From assembly GCA_047620505.1 (NCBI GenBank), contig JBLHKS010000317.1, positions 1-6,196 of the forward strand: a stretch of 6,196 bases of DNA, given 5' to 3'. Both the position numbers and the translations under genes were made by a program. Below, piece after piece: positions 1 to 6,167 of the stretch (positions within the stretch are counted from its first letter, which is position 1; the number at the start of each line of letters is the position of its first letter). The DNA comes from JBLHKS01 sp047620505. Its GTDB lineage: Bacteria > Verrucomicrobiota > Verrucomicrobiia > Verrucomicrobiales > DEV007. The notes beneath the pieces are model-generated. The model was not told where the DNA came from, ran no database searches, and saw only the letters and a list, made by a program, of their open reading frames with translations.

Positions 1-229
1 GGGCCGTGTCAATCGCGCAAGCGCTCTCCCATTGGCGTTTGTGGCACGCTCTCGGGGACATCGGGGAGCTATCGGGCAATTCGGCTCGACTTCCCCGTGG
101 TCTGCCCCACCCTGAGCCCGCGCGGGGTGATTCCCGGTGCGTTTTCCGTTCCGCGCGTCACCGCAATGGTGCTCTGCCGGGCTGAAGGGAAGGCCGTTCG
201 TCTTCAATCTCAGCTCGAAAGTCCCCCTT
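1..229. other. Upstream region without a supportable gene
   Basis: I see no convincing gene here. The frame of the first gene stays open back to an ATG at 137, but the extra 31 residues look like translated leader and would bury the signal peptide. The segment has three loosely repeated TCGGG motifs (52-58, 61-67, 72-76) and a 10-bp GC palindrome (117-126). It presumably carries the promoter of the three-gene row, but I could not find a convincing -35/-10 pair. Confidence 0.5.
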
Positions 230-1807
230 ATGAAATTCGCCATCGCGCGGGCGTTTGCCCTGCTCATTCTTGCCGCCTTCCTCGTTGCGCCGGCCCACGC
301 CATTCCCAACGTCGTCAACTATCAAGGCCACGTCAAAGTCGACGGGATCGGCTACGGAGGGATCGGTCAGTTCAAGTTCGCACTCGTCGACGCAGCCGGG
401 ACCAGCTATTGGACCAACGATGGAACGAATGTCGGGACGACACTCGAGCCAACTGCATCGATCGCCATCCAAGTCGCCGAAGGCGCGTTCAGCGTGCTCC
501 TTGGCGAGACGCCGGGCATGACCGCCATTCCCGCCACCGTCTTCGCCGAGAACGACGACGTCCACTTGCGGATCTGGTTTGATGACGGGACCAACGGCAG
601 CCAGCAGCTGCTGCCGGATAAGCGCATCGCCGCGGTCGGTTACGCGATTGCCGCCAACAGTCTCTCGGACGGGGCGCTCACCGCCGACATGATTGCCGAT
701 GGAACCATCACCAGCGCGAAGTTGGCCCCGGGAGTTGGGGTCTTTGTCCAGAGTGGCGGGAACCTCTCCTTCAACGGCGGGAACGTCGGCATCGGGACGG
801 CGACGCCGAACACGATGTTTCACGTCAACGGCGCGGGGACTTTCGGCGATGGATTCACGCCGGGCGCCCTCTCTGATGACGCGGTTCTCAATCTGGCGGT
901 TGGCCAGAGCGCGGACGGTGCCTCCAACGGAATCGGTTTCTTTGAGAACGACGGGTTTGGGATGAAACTCGGCTACGACGGCGTCGGAACCGGCGACGAC
1001 AACGCCATTCGGATTTACGACAGCTCCAGTCTGCCGCTGGTGAGTTTTTCGAACGGCGGCGGAGTGGGGATCGGCATCACGCTTCCAATGGCGAAGCTGG
1101 ACGTGGACGGAGCGATCCGTCTCTCCGACAGCATCGCGGCCGATGCGGAGGGAATGGTCCGCTGGAGCGGCGCGGATTTTCAGGGCTACAATGGGACCAG
1201 CTGGCTCTCGCTGACTGTTCCGGCTTCGATCGACGGGTCGAGCATTGCCGCCGGGACCGTCACCACCACCCAGCTGGGTGCGGGCGCGGTGCAGGGCTCG
1301 AACATTGCCAGCGGGGCGGTAGCTGGCGCGCAACTTGCCGCGGGCGCGGCTTCGGCGAACCTGAATGCCTCGGGTCAAGCCGGGGTGGCGGCGGGAGGGA
1401 TGGTCCTCTCGGCGGATGGCGCCAACGACGAACTTGAGGCGGCCGGGTATGTAAAAATCGGTGGGCTGGACACCACCACGGCTGAAGAATGGTTTGAAGG
1501 CCAATTGAATTCGGGGTCTCCGAGCGCGCGGCGTTGGCACACGGCGTTGTGGACGGGCAGCGAGATGATCGTCTGGGGCGGGCAAGGCAGCTTTTCGACA
1601 AACAAGGGAGACGGAGGGCGCTACGATCCGTTGACGGACAGTTGGAGCGCGGTGAGCGCGACGGGGGCTCCGAGCGCGCGGCATAATCACACGGCGTTGT
1701 GGACGGGCAGCGAGATCATCGTCTGGGGCGGGTTTGGTGGAAGCTACTTGGGAGACGGAAGCCGCTACCGGCCGCCACGGCAGCTCTATCTCTACACGAG
1801 GCCGTGA
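230..1807 (+). CDS. Secreted tail-fibre-like protein with decapeptide repeats and C-terminal kelch motifs
   Basis: Predicted 525-aa exported protein, probably a surface fibre or adhesin. Residues 1-24 form a signal peptide (basic start, hydrophobic core, AHA before I25). Residues 26-140 are a beta-rich N-terminal domain beginning 'VVNYQGHV' and ending near 'KRIAAVGYAIAANS'. Residues 150-169 hold two decapeptide repeats. Phage-fibre-like motifs follow at 186-200 (VGIGTATP...FHVNG) and 279-294 (VGIGITLP...LDVDG), then 'GMVRW...GYNGTSW' (308-325), four more decapeptide repeats (334-373) and two kelch-type motifs (429-451 and 479-501, HTALWTGSE.IVWGG). The second kelch unit breaks off after 'GDGSRY' into a short tail, PPRQLYLYTRP. 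The start at 230 was chosen for the signal peptide; no Shine-Dalgarno sequence is visible. It leads the row with the chaperone-like and FN3 genes. Similar 'tail fibre' proteins occur in free-living Verrucomicrobia, so the motif alone does not indicate a prophage. Ligand unknown. Confidence 0.85.
   Translation: MKFAIARAFALLILAAFLVAPAHAIPNVVNYQGHVKVDGIGYGGIGQFKFALVDAAGTSYWTNDGTNVGTTLEPTASIAIQVAEGAFSVLLGETPGMTAIPATVFAENDDVHLRIWFDDGTNGSQQLLPDKRIAAVGYAIAANSLSDGALTADMIADGTITSAKLAPGVGVFVQSGGNLSFNGGNVGIGTATPNTMFHVNGAGTFGDGFTPGALSDDAVLNLAVGQSADGASNGIGFFENDGFGMKLGYDGVGTGDDNAIRIYDSSSLPLVSFSNGGGVGIGITLPMAKLDVDGAIRLSDSIAADAEGMVRWSGADFQGYNGTSWLSLTVPASIDGSSIAAGTVTTTQLGAGAVQGSNIASGAVAGAQLAAGAASANLNASGQAGVAAGGMVLSADGANDELEAAGYVKIGGLDTTTAEEWFEGQLNSGSPSARRWHTALWTGSEMIVWGGQGSFSTNKGDGGRYDPLTDSWSAVSATGAPSARHNHTALWTGSEIIVWGGFGGSYLGDGSRYRPPRQLYLYTRP
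677..736 (+). repeat. Two decapeptide repeats in the fibre protein
   Basis: This segment encodes residues 150-169, two units of ten residues (LTADMIADGT and ITSAKLAPGV). They share a pattern of hydrophobic residue at position 1, I/L at position 6 and G at position 9. The same pattern recurs at 1229-1348, after the intervening VGIG motifs. It probably forms a regular beta or helical stalk segment. Confidence 0.7.
1229..1348 (+). repeat. Four decapeptide repeats in the fibre protein
   Basis: This segment encodes residues 334-373, four consecutive units of exactly ten residues: IDGSSIAAGT, VTTTQLGAGA, VQGSNIASGA and VAGAQLAAGA. Position 1 is I/V, position 6 is I/L, position 9 is always G and position 10 is A/T. 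The strict spacing with no insertions points to a solenoid or trimeric stalk built from small residues. It is the same unit type as at 677-736. Confidence 0.75.
1513..1732 (+). repeat. Two near-identical 70-nt kelch-motif DNA copies, 150 bp apart
   Basis: Positions 1513-1582 and 1663-1732 match at 64 of 70 bases by eye, with the six mismatches at 1517, 1533, 1535, 1536, 1537 and 1567. Each copy encodes a kelch-like strand (PSAR..HTALWTGSE.IVWGG). The 150-bp period equals 50 codons, so recombination between copies would add or remove one whole kelch unit in frame. The 80 bases between them finish the first unit (YDPLTDSWSAVSATGA). Confidence 0.85.
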
Positions 1808-1809
1808 GA

Positions 1810-1841
1810 AGTTTTCAGTATTCAGTTTCAAGTTTTCAGTA
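1810..1841 (+). repeat. AT-rich direct repeat between fibre and chaperone-like genes
   Basis: The 11-nt word AGTTTTCAGTA occurs at 1810-1820 and again at 1831-1841, separated by the related TTCAGTTTCA. The whole 36-nt gap is therefore a TTTCAG-rich low-complexity stretch lying directly against the next start codon at 1844. It could be a translation-promoting leader or a dispersed intergenic repeat; its role is unknown. Confidence 0.7.
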
Positions 1842-1843
1842 AG

Positions 1844-2812
1844 ATGATTTCGAATCACCAAAGCGAATGCGGGGCGCCGCGCAGACTTCAGTTCTTGCTG
1901 TTGTGCGGTGTCCTTATGATGGGTTTGGCAGGCGGAGCCGTGGAACCCGCGGCGGCGGCGGACCTTCCCAAACTCATCGCCGCCCAAACCGCCGTGGAGC
2001 GGGTCTACCACGCTCACCGGACCGGAACCAAACGCCCCTTCGCACAAGCCGTCCCCGCCGCCGTGATCGAGGCCAAGGTCCGCCTCGCCCTGAAGAAGGA
2101 GCAGCTCTTGAAGGACACCTACGGGATCGCCCTGAGCCCGGAACGCATCGCCGCCGAAGTGGCGCGGATCGATTCCAACACCCGCTCCCCGGAGATGCTC
2201 GCGGAGCTGAAAACCGCCCTCGGCGACGACCCGGACCTCTACGCCCAAGTCTTCGCCAAACTGATCCTGGTCGAACGCGAATTGCGCCAGCGCTTCGTGA
2301 ATGACGACGCCCGCCACGCCCCCCAACGCGCCAAAGCCGAGGCCCTGCGCGAAGCCTTGCTGAAAACCGAAGACCTCCCCGCCCGCCAGCAGCTGCTGAA
2401 GGCCCAAGGCGCGGAAACCGGCGCCGTCAGCGAGACTAGTTGGCAGTTGAGCCCTCGTCCCAAGGAGGAAGATACCGCCGGGCCGGATCTGAAGGACTTG
2501 CCGCCCGGAATCGGCCCGCTCGGCCCGGACGCGAAGCTTCTCTCCTCCCCACGCGGCCCCGGCACCCGTGATCCAGCTGAGGAGCGCAAATTCTACTTCG
2601 AAGATCTCCACCCCGAACTGCAGAAGGTCCTGACCGCCCAACTGACGAGACCCGGCGCCGTCAGCGCCGTGATCGAAAGGCCTCAAGGCTTCCTGCTCTA
2701 TCTGGCGACGGAAAAGACGGACGAATCGCTCGCGGTCGAAGCTCTTACGATTCCAAAGGCGGATTACTCGCAGTGGGTTCGGGAAGCGGAACCGGACTCG
2801 CCACTCAGATAA
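1844..2812 (+). CDS. SurA/parvulin-like periplasmic chaperone-like protein
   Basis: Predicted 322-aa exported protein that resembles SurA-type periplasmic folding factors. Residues 1-39 look like a signal peptide (RR at 13-14, hydrophobic 15-30, cleavage near AAA before D40). Residues 46-151 form a helical, SurA-N-like domain ending 'LILVERELRQRF'. A proline/glycine-rich linker spans about 204-245. Residues 250-290 resemble the second half of a parvulin domain (FYFEDLHPELQKVL, then PGAVSAVIERPQGFLLYLATEK). The first half of the parvulin fold is weak, so prolyl-isomerase activity is doubtful and a chaperone role is more likely. Position 21 is cysteine, but 'LLLC' lacks the small residue of a lipobox, so I do not call it a lipoprotein. 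It lies 36 nt after the fibre gene and 29 nt before the FN3 gene, which suggests it helps export or fold one of them. The start is not preceded by a strong ribosome-binding site. Confidence 0.7.
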   Translation: MISNHQSECGAPRRLQFLLLCGVLMMGLAGGAVEPAAAADLPKLIAAQTAVERVYHAHRTGTKRPFAQAVPAAVIEAKVRLALKKEQLLKDTYGIALSPERIAAEVARIDSNTRSPEMLAELKTALGDDPDLYAQVFAKLILVERELRQRFVNDDARHAPQRAKAEALREALLKTEDLPARQQLLKAQGAETGAVSETSWQLSPRPKEEDTAGPDLKDLPPGIGPLGPDAKLLSSPRGPGTRDPAEERKFYFEDLHPELQKVLTAQLTRPGAVSAVIERPQGFLLYLATEKTDESLAVEALTIPKADYSQWVREAEPDSPLR

Positions 2813-2841
2813 GCCAATTTTCAAATTTCAACCATCGTCAA

Positions 2842-3786
2842 ATGCATCAACCTGCCCAGCCTGCTCGCTTCTTCGGCGTCTCGACAGTTCTCTTCATCCT
2901 GATCGCCATTCTCATGTCGACCGGCCTCGCCGCGAATCGTACTTCGGATAACTACACGTTGAGCGGAGAAAATTTCGATTCCGGAGGGGCGGCGACGAGC
3001 GCCATTTACAGTCTCCGCGGCTCGCTTCCGCCAATCAGCGGCTCGTCGAGTTCCTTGAACTATCAAATTCGCAGCGGCGTCAACGAGCTGCCAGATCTCG
3101 ACGCCCCAGCTAACTTCGAGGCCTCGGACGGGCTCTTCACCGATCGCGTTCGACTCCAGTGGGACCCCGTCACGAGCGCGGTGAGCTACCAACTCTTCCG
3201 TCACACCGCGGACGATTTTGCGACGGCCACCCAGATCGGAGTCGTCCTAAATAGTCTGATCACGTTTGACGATCTCGCCCCGCCGATCGGGCAAGCGCGA
3301 TATTATTGGGTCCGAGCGATTGCATCAGGATTTGACCCAGCCGTCAGCGATCCCGATGTCGGCTACACCTCGGATGACACCGATGGCGACCAGATCGCCG
3401 ACACCTGGGAGCAGGAAAACATCGGCAATCTCGACTCAGCAGCTGCTGACGATCACGATCTGGACGGTTGGACGCTGTTGGAGGAATTTGCCCTCGGCGG
3501 CGACCCGCTCGATCCCAGCAGCGGCCCTGACATTCGTCCCGAAACCGTGACGATCGGCCCGAATGAGCACTTCGGGATCAGTTTCGTGCGCCGCAAGGCC
3601 CGGGCGGGATTGATCTACGAAACCGCCCTGTCCTCGAACCTCAGCAACTGGAGCGGAACCGGCCTGATCGAACACATCGCGGTCGATATCGACGCGAATT
3701 ACGAGCGAGTCACGATCCTCGATGCCGCGCCGATTTTGGGCGTAACCCGGAAGTTCGGTCGCGTCGACGTCGCCCCGGCCCCGTGA
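2842..3786 (+). CDS. Secreted FN3-domain protein with two EF-hand-type calcium loops
   Basis: Predicted 314-aa exported protein, probably surface-attached or extracellular. Residues 1-30 form a signal peptide (hydrophobic 11-29). Residues 38-80 carry a repeated YxLxG module (Y38, FDSGG at 45-49, Y56, ISGSSS, Y74, RSG). Residues about 84-175 look like a fibronectin type III domain ('VRLQWDPV...SYQLFR', 'YYWVRAIASG'). Two canonical 12-residue calcium loops follow: D179, D181, D183, I185, D187, E190, and D204, D206, D208, W210, L212, E215. The second is followed by 'GGDPLDP', as in thrombospondin-3/dockerin-like repeats. Residues 244-272 (FGISFVRRKARAG...SSNLSNW) resemble a C-terminal beta module common in large verrucomicrobial exoproteins. 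The start at 2842 was preferred over an in-frame ATG at 2773, because the latter overlaps the preceding gene and displaces the signal peptide. Ligand unknown. Confidence 0.75.
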   Translation: MHQPAQPARFFGVSTVLFILIAILMSTGLAANRTSDNYTLSGENFDSGGAATSAIYSLRGSLPPISGSSSSLNYQIRSGVNELPDLDAPANFEASDGLFTDRVRLQWDPVTSAVSYQLFRHTADDFATATQIGVVLNSLITFDDLAPPIGQARYYWVRAIASGFDPAVSDPDVGYTSDDTDGDQIADTWEQENIGNLDSAAADDHDLDGWTLLEEFALGGDPLDPSSGPDIRPETVTIGPNEHFGISFVRRKARAGLIYETALSSNLSNWSGTGLIEHIAVDIDANYERVTILDAAPILGVTRKFGRVDVAPAP

Positions 3787-3805
3787 ACCCGCAACCAACT
3801 CTGAA

Positions 3806-3895
3806 ATGTCCTCAAGCCACGAATCTGATCTCATCGCCAAAGCCCGCGACCGAGATGCGGCGGCGTTTGCGGAGCTGATCGCGGCAGCCGCTTAG
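3806..3895 (+). pseudogene. Remnant of an ECF-type sigma factor gene (N-terminal end only)
   Basis: An ATG 19 nt after the FN3 gene opens a 29-codon frame ending at TAG 3893-3895. Residues 7-25 read SDLIAKARDRDAAAFAELI, matching the usual beginning of ECF sigma-70 factors (a 'D..LV.RAR.GD..AFAELV' pattern, start of region 2). The similarity ends at ELI, followed by AAAA and stop. An intact ECF factor is usually about 160-200 residues, so over 80% is missing, including the -10 and -35 recognition regions. The break falls just before the convergent propeller gene, suggesting that a deletion or replacement joined unrelated DNA here. The alternative is a chance short frame; the match is brief, so confidence is moderate. 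Confidence 0.5.
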
Positions 3896-3903
3896 GAGCG
3901 AGA

Positions 3904-5673
3904 TCAGTCGGTAGCAACTTTGGAAACAGCAGTTCCGATGCCGCTGTTGCCATAGCCGTTTCCGCAATAAAACAGCCGCAGGTGGTTTCCTTCGCGGATC
4001 ACGCTGGGATACTCGACCATCTGCTTTTCCCAGCCATCGCCGGCGGGCGTGAGTTGGAGGTTTTCTTCTGGCTCAGCGCCGCGGCTCCAGTGAACGCCGT
4101 CCTTGGATTCGGCATAGCAAATTGAGTAAAAGCCCCAGCGTGAGCCGATCGCCGAATACCACATTCGGAACAAGCCGTCATCATCCATCTGCACCACCGG
4201 CCCGGCGACGCCAATGTCTTCGTAGTCGCGATTGGGATCCCGCAACATCACCGCACCGCGTTTGATCCATTCCCCACCGTCGACCGACACGGCGAGACAG
4301 ATCGTTTTCTGCTGATTCAACGCATGGGGCCGGCCGACGGTGGGCGCGCCCGTGTAGTAAAATCGCCACTCGTTGCCTACCTGAATCAACGAACCGCCAG
4401 CAATCCCAATCGCATCGGGATCCCCGTGTTCGCCGCTTCGCTTGAGAACCGGCTCATCGCTGTTTCGCTCCCAGCTCAGCCCATCAGAACTGGTGGCGAC
4501 GCCCATGCCAGGGAATGCGCTCAAGCCCGAGCCCCGCCCCGCGTTTCCAGTGTAGTAGAGCCGCCACTGGTTCTTATCATGCTGGACAACGTGCGGCAGC
4601 ACACACCAACGAGCGTCGAACGCGCCAGCCGCGCCAGTCTCAAACAGCGGGCCTTCGCGAGTCCACTCGGTCGGGTTCTGGACGGAGGCCGTCGCGACCC
4701 CGATGCGCTGCATTCCCTCGTCGTCGCCGCCCGAATAGAACAACCGGTAGGTGTCGTCGTCAGAGCGGATCACCCAAGGATTCATGCATCGCGTCGAATC
4801 GAACTCCCCCTTGCGCGGCGGCAGGATTGGATTGTGCTCATCGCGAACCCACTCCACCGGTCGCTTCAGTTTTGTGTATTCGTCAGGATGCGAAAGGCGC
4901 ATTTTCACGACCTCATGCGTCTTGCGGACGATCCCGTAGAGAATCCCGATATCGCTGCGATCCCACGCGATTCCCTGCCCGGCGATCGGCGCTTTGACCG
5001 TAGCGAGATGCGTCAGCTCGCCCCAGGCATGGATCGGGTTTTCCATCACGTAGAGTTCGCCGTGATCGTGACCGGTTAGATAAAGACGGCCGTTAGGGCC
5101 AAACGCGCCGCCCGAATTGCTATGCGGGGCCAAGCGCTCGATCACCGAATCCGGAAGGATCCATTTGCCGGTCACCTCCCATTTATCGTCATAACGGACG
5201 ATCTGGCTTCGCTTCACATCTTCCTCAAAAAATACGAAGGCGAGCCACCAGGATCCGCGATGCCGCTCGATCCAATTCAGAGCCCCTTCGGTCTCCGGAA
5301 ACGTCCGCCGCTCGATGTGTTCGAGGGTTTCAGCGTCTAAAATTTCGACCGTGTTGTGAAGCGGCGCCTTCGGCCAACTGGAGTTTGCGCAATACAGCCG
5401 CCCATCAACCACGATGCCGCCGTTCATGTGGATCACCGGCGAATCTTCCTCGGCAGTCCACGTTTTCTGAAGCTCGCCGCTGAACTTGTCGTGCTTGCTG
5501 ATCGACCGATTCGTGATCGCGAAAAATGACGTGGCGTCGACCGCAACCGCCTGATGAGCTTGTGGACTCTCGAAGCGTTCGATCTCTTGAAACGAGATCC
5601 GAGGCTCTTCACGAGCGTTAGCGCCGAGGGCGGCGAAAGAAACGATGCCGACACCCAAAATGAGGTTCTTCAT
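3904..5673 (-). CDS. Secreted double beta-propeller protein with a GH43/GH32/GH130-like C-terminal half
   Basis: Predicted 589-aa exported protein. Residues 1-20 form a signal peptide (MKNLILG..., ANA before R21). Residues about 25-260 form an N-terminal propeller with NHL/YVTN-like strands ('GGIVVDGRLYCAN', 'GGAFGPNGRLYLTGHDHGELYV', 'GQGIAWDR'). Residues about 278-585 form a second, five-bladed propeller beginning 'HNPILPP'. Its blades carry YRLFYSGG (309), WRLYYTGN (370), WRFYYTGA (436), FRMWYSA (502) and LRLFYCGN (565), most followed by 'VATS.DG..W'-type strands, as in the GH43/GH32/GH130 superfamily. D292, D353, D420, E485 and E549 each lie seven residues before a P or G at the blade entry. 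It may hydrolyse or only bind polysaccharide; I cannot assign a substrate. The start at 5673 was chosen over the in-frame ATG at 5721 because it begins the signal peptide and has GAGA eight bases upstream. It converges on the sigma remnant. Confidence 0.8.
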   Translation of the reverse strand: MKNLILGVGIVSFAALGANAREEPRISFQEIERFESPQAHQAVAVDATSFFAITNRSISKHDKFSGELQKTWTAEEDSPVIHMNGGIVVDGRLYCANSSWPKAPLHNTVEILDAETLEHIERRTFPETEGALNWIERHRGSWWLAFVFFEEDVKRSQIVRYDDKWEVTGKWILPDSVIERLAPHSNSGGAFGPNGRLYLTGHDHGELYVMENPIHAWGELTHLATVKAPIAGQGIAWDRSDIGILYGIVRKTHEVVKMRLSHPDEYTKLKRPVEWVRDEHNPILPPRKGEFDSTRCMNPWVIRSDDDTYRLFYSGGDDEGMQRIGVATASVQNPTEWTREGPLFETGAAGAFDARWCVLPHVVQHDKNQWRLYYTGNAGRGSGLSAFPGMGVATSSDGLSWERNSDEPVLKRSGEHGDPDAIGIAGGSLIQVGNEWRFYYTGAPTVGRPHALNQQKTICLAVSVDGGEWIKRGAVMLRDPNRDYEDIGVAGPVVQMDDDGLFRMWYSAIGSRWGFYSICYAESKDGVHWSRGAEPEENLQLTPAGDGWEKQMVEYPSVIREGNHLRLFYCGNGYGNSGIGTAVSKVATD

Positions 5674-5700
5674 CGAGCCATTCTCGACGTGAAGGCCCGT

Positions 5701-5727
5701 TGACGTCAACCGCCGTGACATGGCGGT
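5701..5727 (-). promoter_or_regulatory. Palindrome plus inverted repeat upstream of the propeller gene
   Basis: TGACGTCA (5701-5708) is a perfect 8-bp palindrome. Directly next to it, ACCGCC (5709-5714) and GGCGGT (5722-5727) are 6-bp inverted arms around a 7-nt spacer. They lie 28-54 nt upstream of the chosen start at 5673, where an operator or a 5'-UTR hairpin could sit. The symmetry is seen directly; the regulatory role is inferred from position only. Confidence 0.35.
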
Positions 5728-5769
5728 CTATTTAGATTCCAACGCAACCCTCGACGGGCTACCGTAAAG

Positions 5770-5937
5770 ACGTCTCGACTAGAATCAGGATCGATTCGGC
5801 CGAAATCAGGAGTCTCTCGGACGGAATCAGGAGAGTCTCGACCGAAATCAAGAGCATCTCGACCGCAATCAGGAGCGTCTCGACCGCAATCAGGAGCGTC
5901 TCGACCACAATCAAGAGCGTCTCGACCACAATCAAGA
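5770..5937. repeat. 21-bp tandem repeat array, eight units
   Basis: Eight head-to-tail units of exactly 21 bp fill 168 bp, starting at 5770, 5791, 5812, 5833, 5854, 5875, 5896 and 5917. The consensus unit is GCGTCTCGAC followed by CGCAATCAGGA. A partial ninth copy (GCGTCTCGACT) ends near 5948. The units at 5896 and 5917 are identical and those at 5854 and 5875 differ at one base, while the three units nearest the propeller gene are the most diverged. There are no spacers, so it is not a CRISPR array. The unit length is two helical turns of DNA and also seven codons. It lies about 100 bp upstream of the propeller gene start. Confidence 0.95.
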
Positions 5938-6077
5938 GCGTCTCGACTTCATTCGCGCCCGTTCAGGCTCAAAATCAGAGCCCAATCCGTCGCTTTGGAA
6001 AAACGGTCGCGCCGCGAAATCCAAATCCTCCCGGACCAGAATGGCACGTGATTAAGCGGAGTTGTCGACGTAGAAAA

Positions 6078-6167
6078 GGGTCTCCGCACCCGTCGCGGAG
6101 CCCATCAGCAGCGGAACCCCGGCTCGATGAAACGCGGCTTGGCGCCGCGCCGGATACGGAGATCCGG
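6078..6167. repeat. Cluster of three hairpins, likely a dispersed intergenic repeat
   Basis: Three inverted repeats occur within 90 bp. The first pairs GGG.CTCCGC (6078-6087, T6081 bulged) with GCGGAGCCC (6095-6103). The second pairs CGCGGC (6133-6138) with GCCGCG (6144-6149) around a 5-nt loop. The third pairs CCGGAT (6150-6155) with ATCCGG (6162-6167) around a 6-nt loop. None is followed by a T-run, so they do not look like intrinsic terminators. From memory, 'GGATACGGAGATCCGG...TCTAC' wording recurs in verrucomicrobial intergenic DNA, which would make this a REP-like element; that is not verified here. Confidence 0.55.

Noticed and set aside
97..582. 161-codon plus-strand frame overlapping the fibre gene start
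   Set aside because: It is arginine-rich, low-complexity and in the wrong frame relative to the fibre protein, with no signal peptide or domain.
230..1807. Prophage tail-fibre gene
   Set aside because: The protein has a signal peptide and kelch units, and no phage structural, lysis or integrase gene is nearby.
158..2824. Very long open frame (888 codons) on the minus strand
   Set aside because: It runs antisense across two genes whose plus-strand products have signal peptides and recognisable domains. Its translation is arginine/alanine/glycine-rich with no domain. Long antisense frames are expected in GC-rich coding DNA.
3875..3907. Bidirectional terminator between the convergent genes
   Set aside because: CTGATC and GATCAG can pair around a GCGG/CCGC stem, but the 3' side has a 10-nt bulge and there is no T-run on either strand.
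4324..5079. 251-codon plus-strand frame opposite the propeller gene
   Set aside because: It is a shadow of the minus-strand propeller gene, whose product has clear repeated blade motifs; this frame has none.
5729..5734. -10 box (TAAATA on the minus strand) for the propeller gene
   Set aside because: No acceptable -35 hexamer lies 16-18 bp upstream of it.
5770..5937. CRISPR array
   Set aside because: The 21-bp units abut directly without unique spacers, and no cas gene is present.
5783..6055. Second open frame through the array giving RLDRNQE heptads
   Set aside because: It resembles a coiled coil but is stopped by TAG in the first unit and has no start codon before the repeats.
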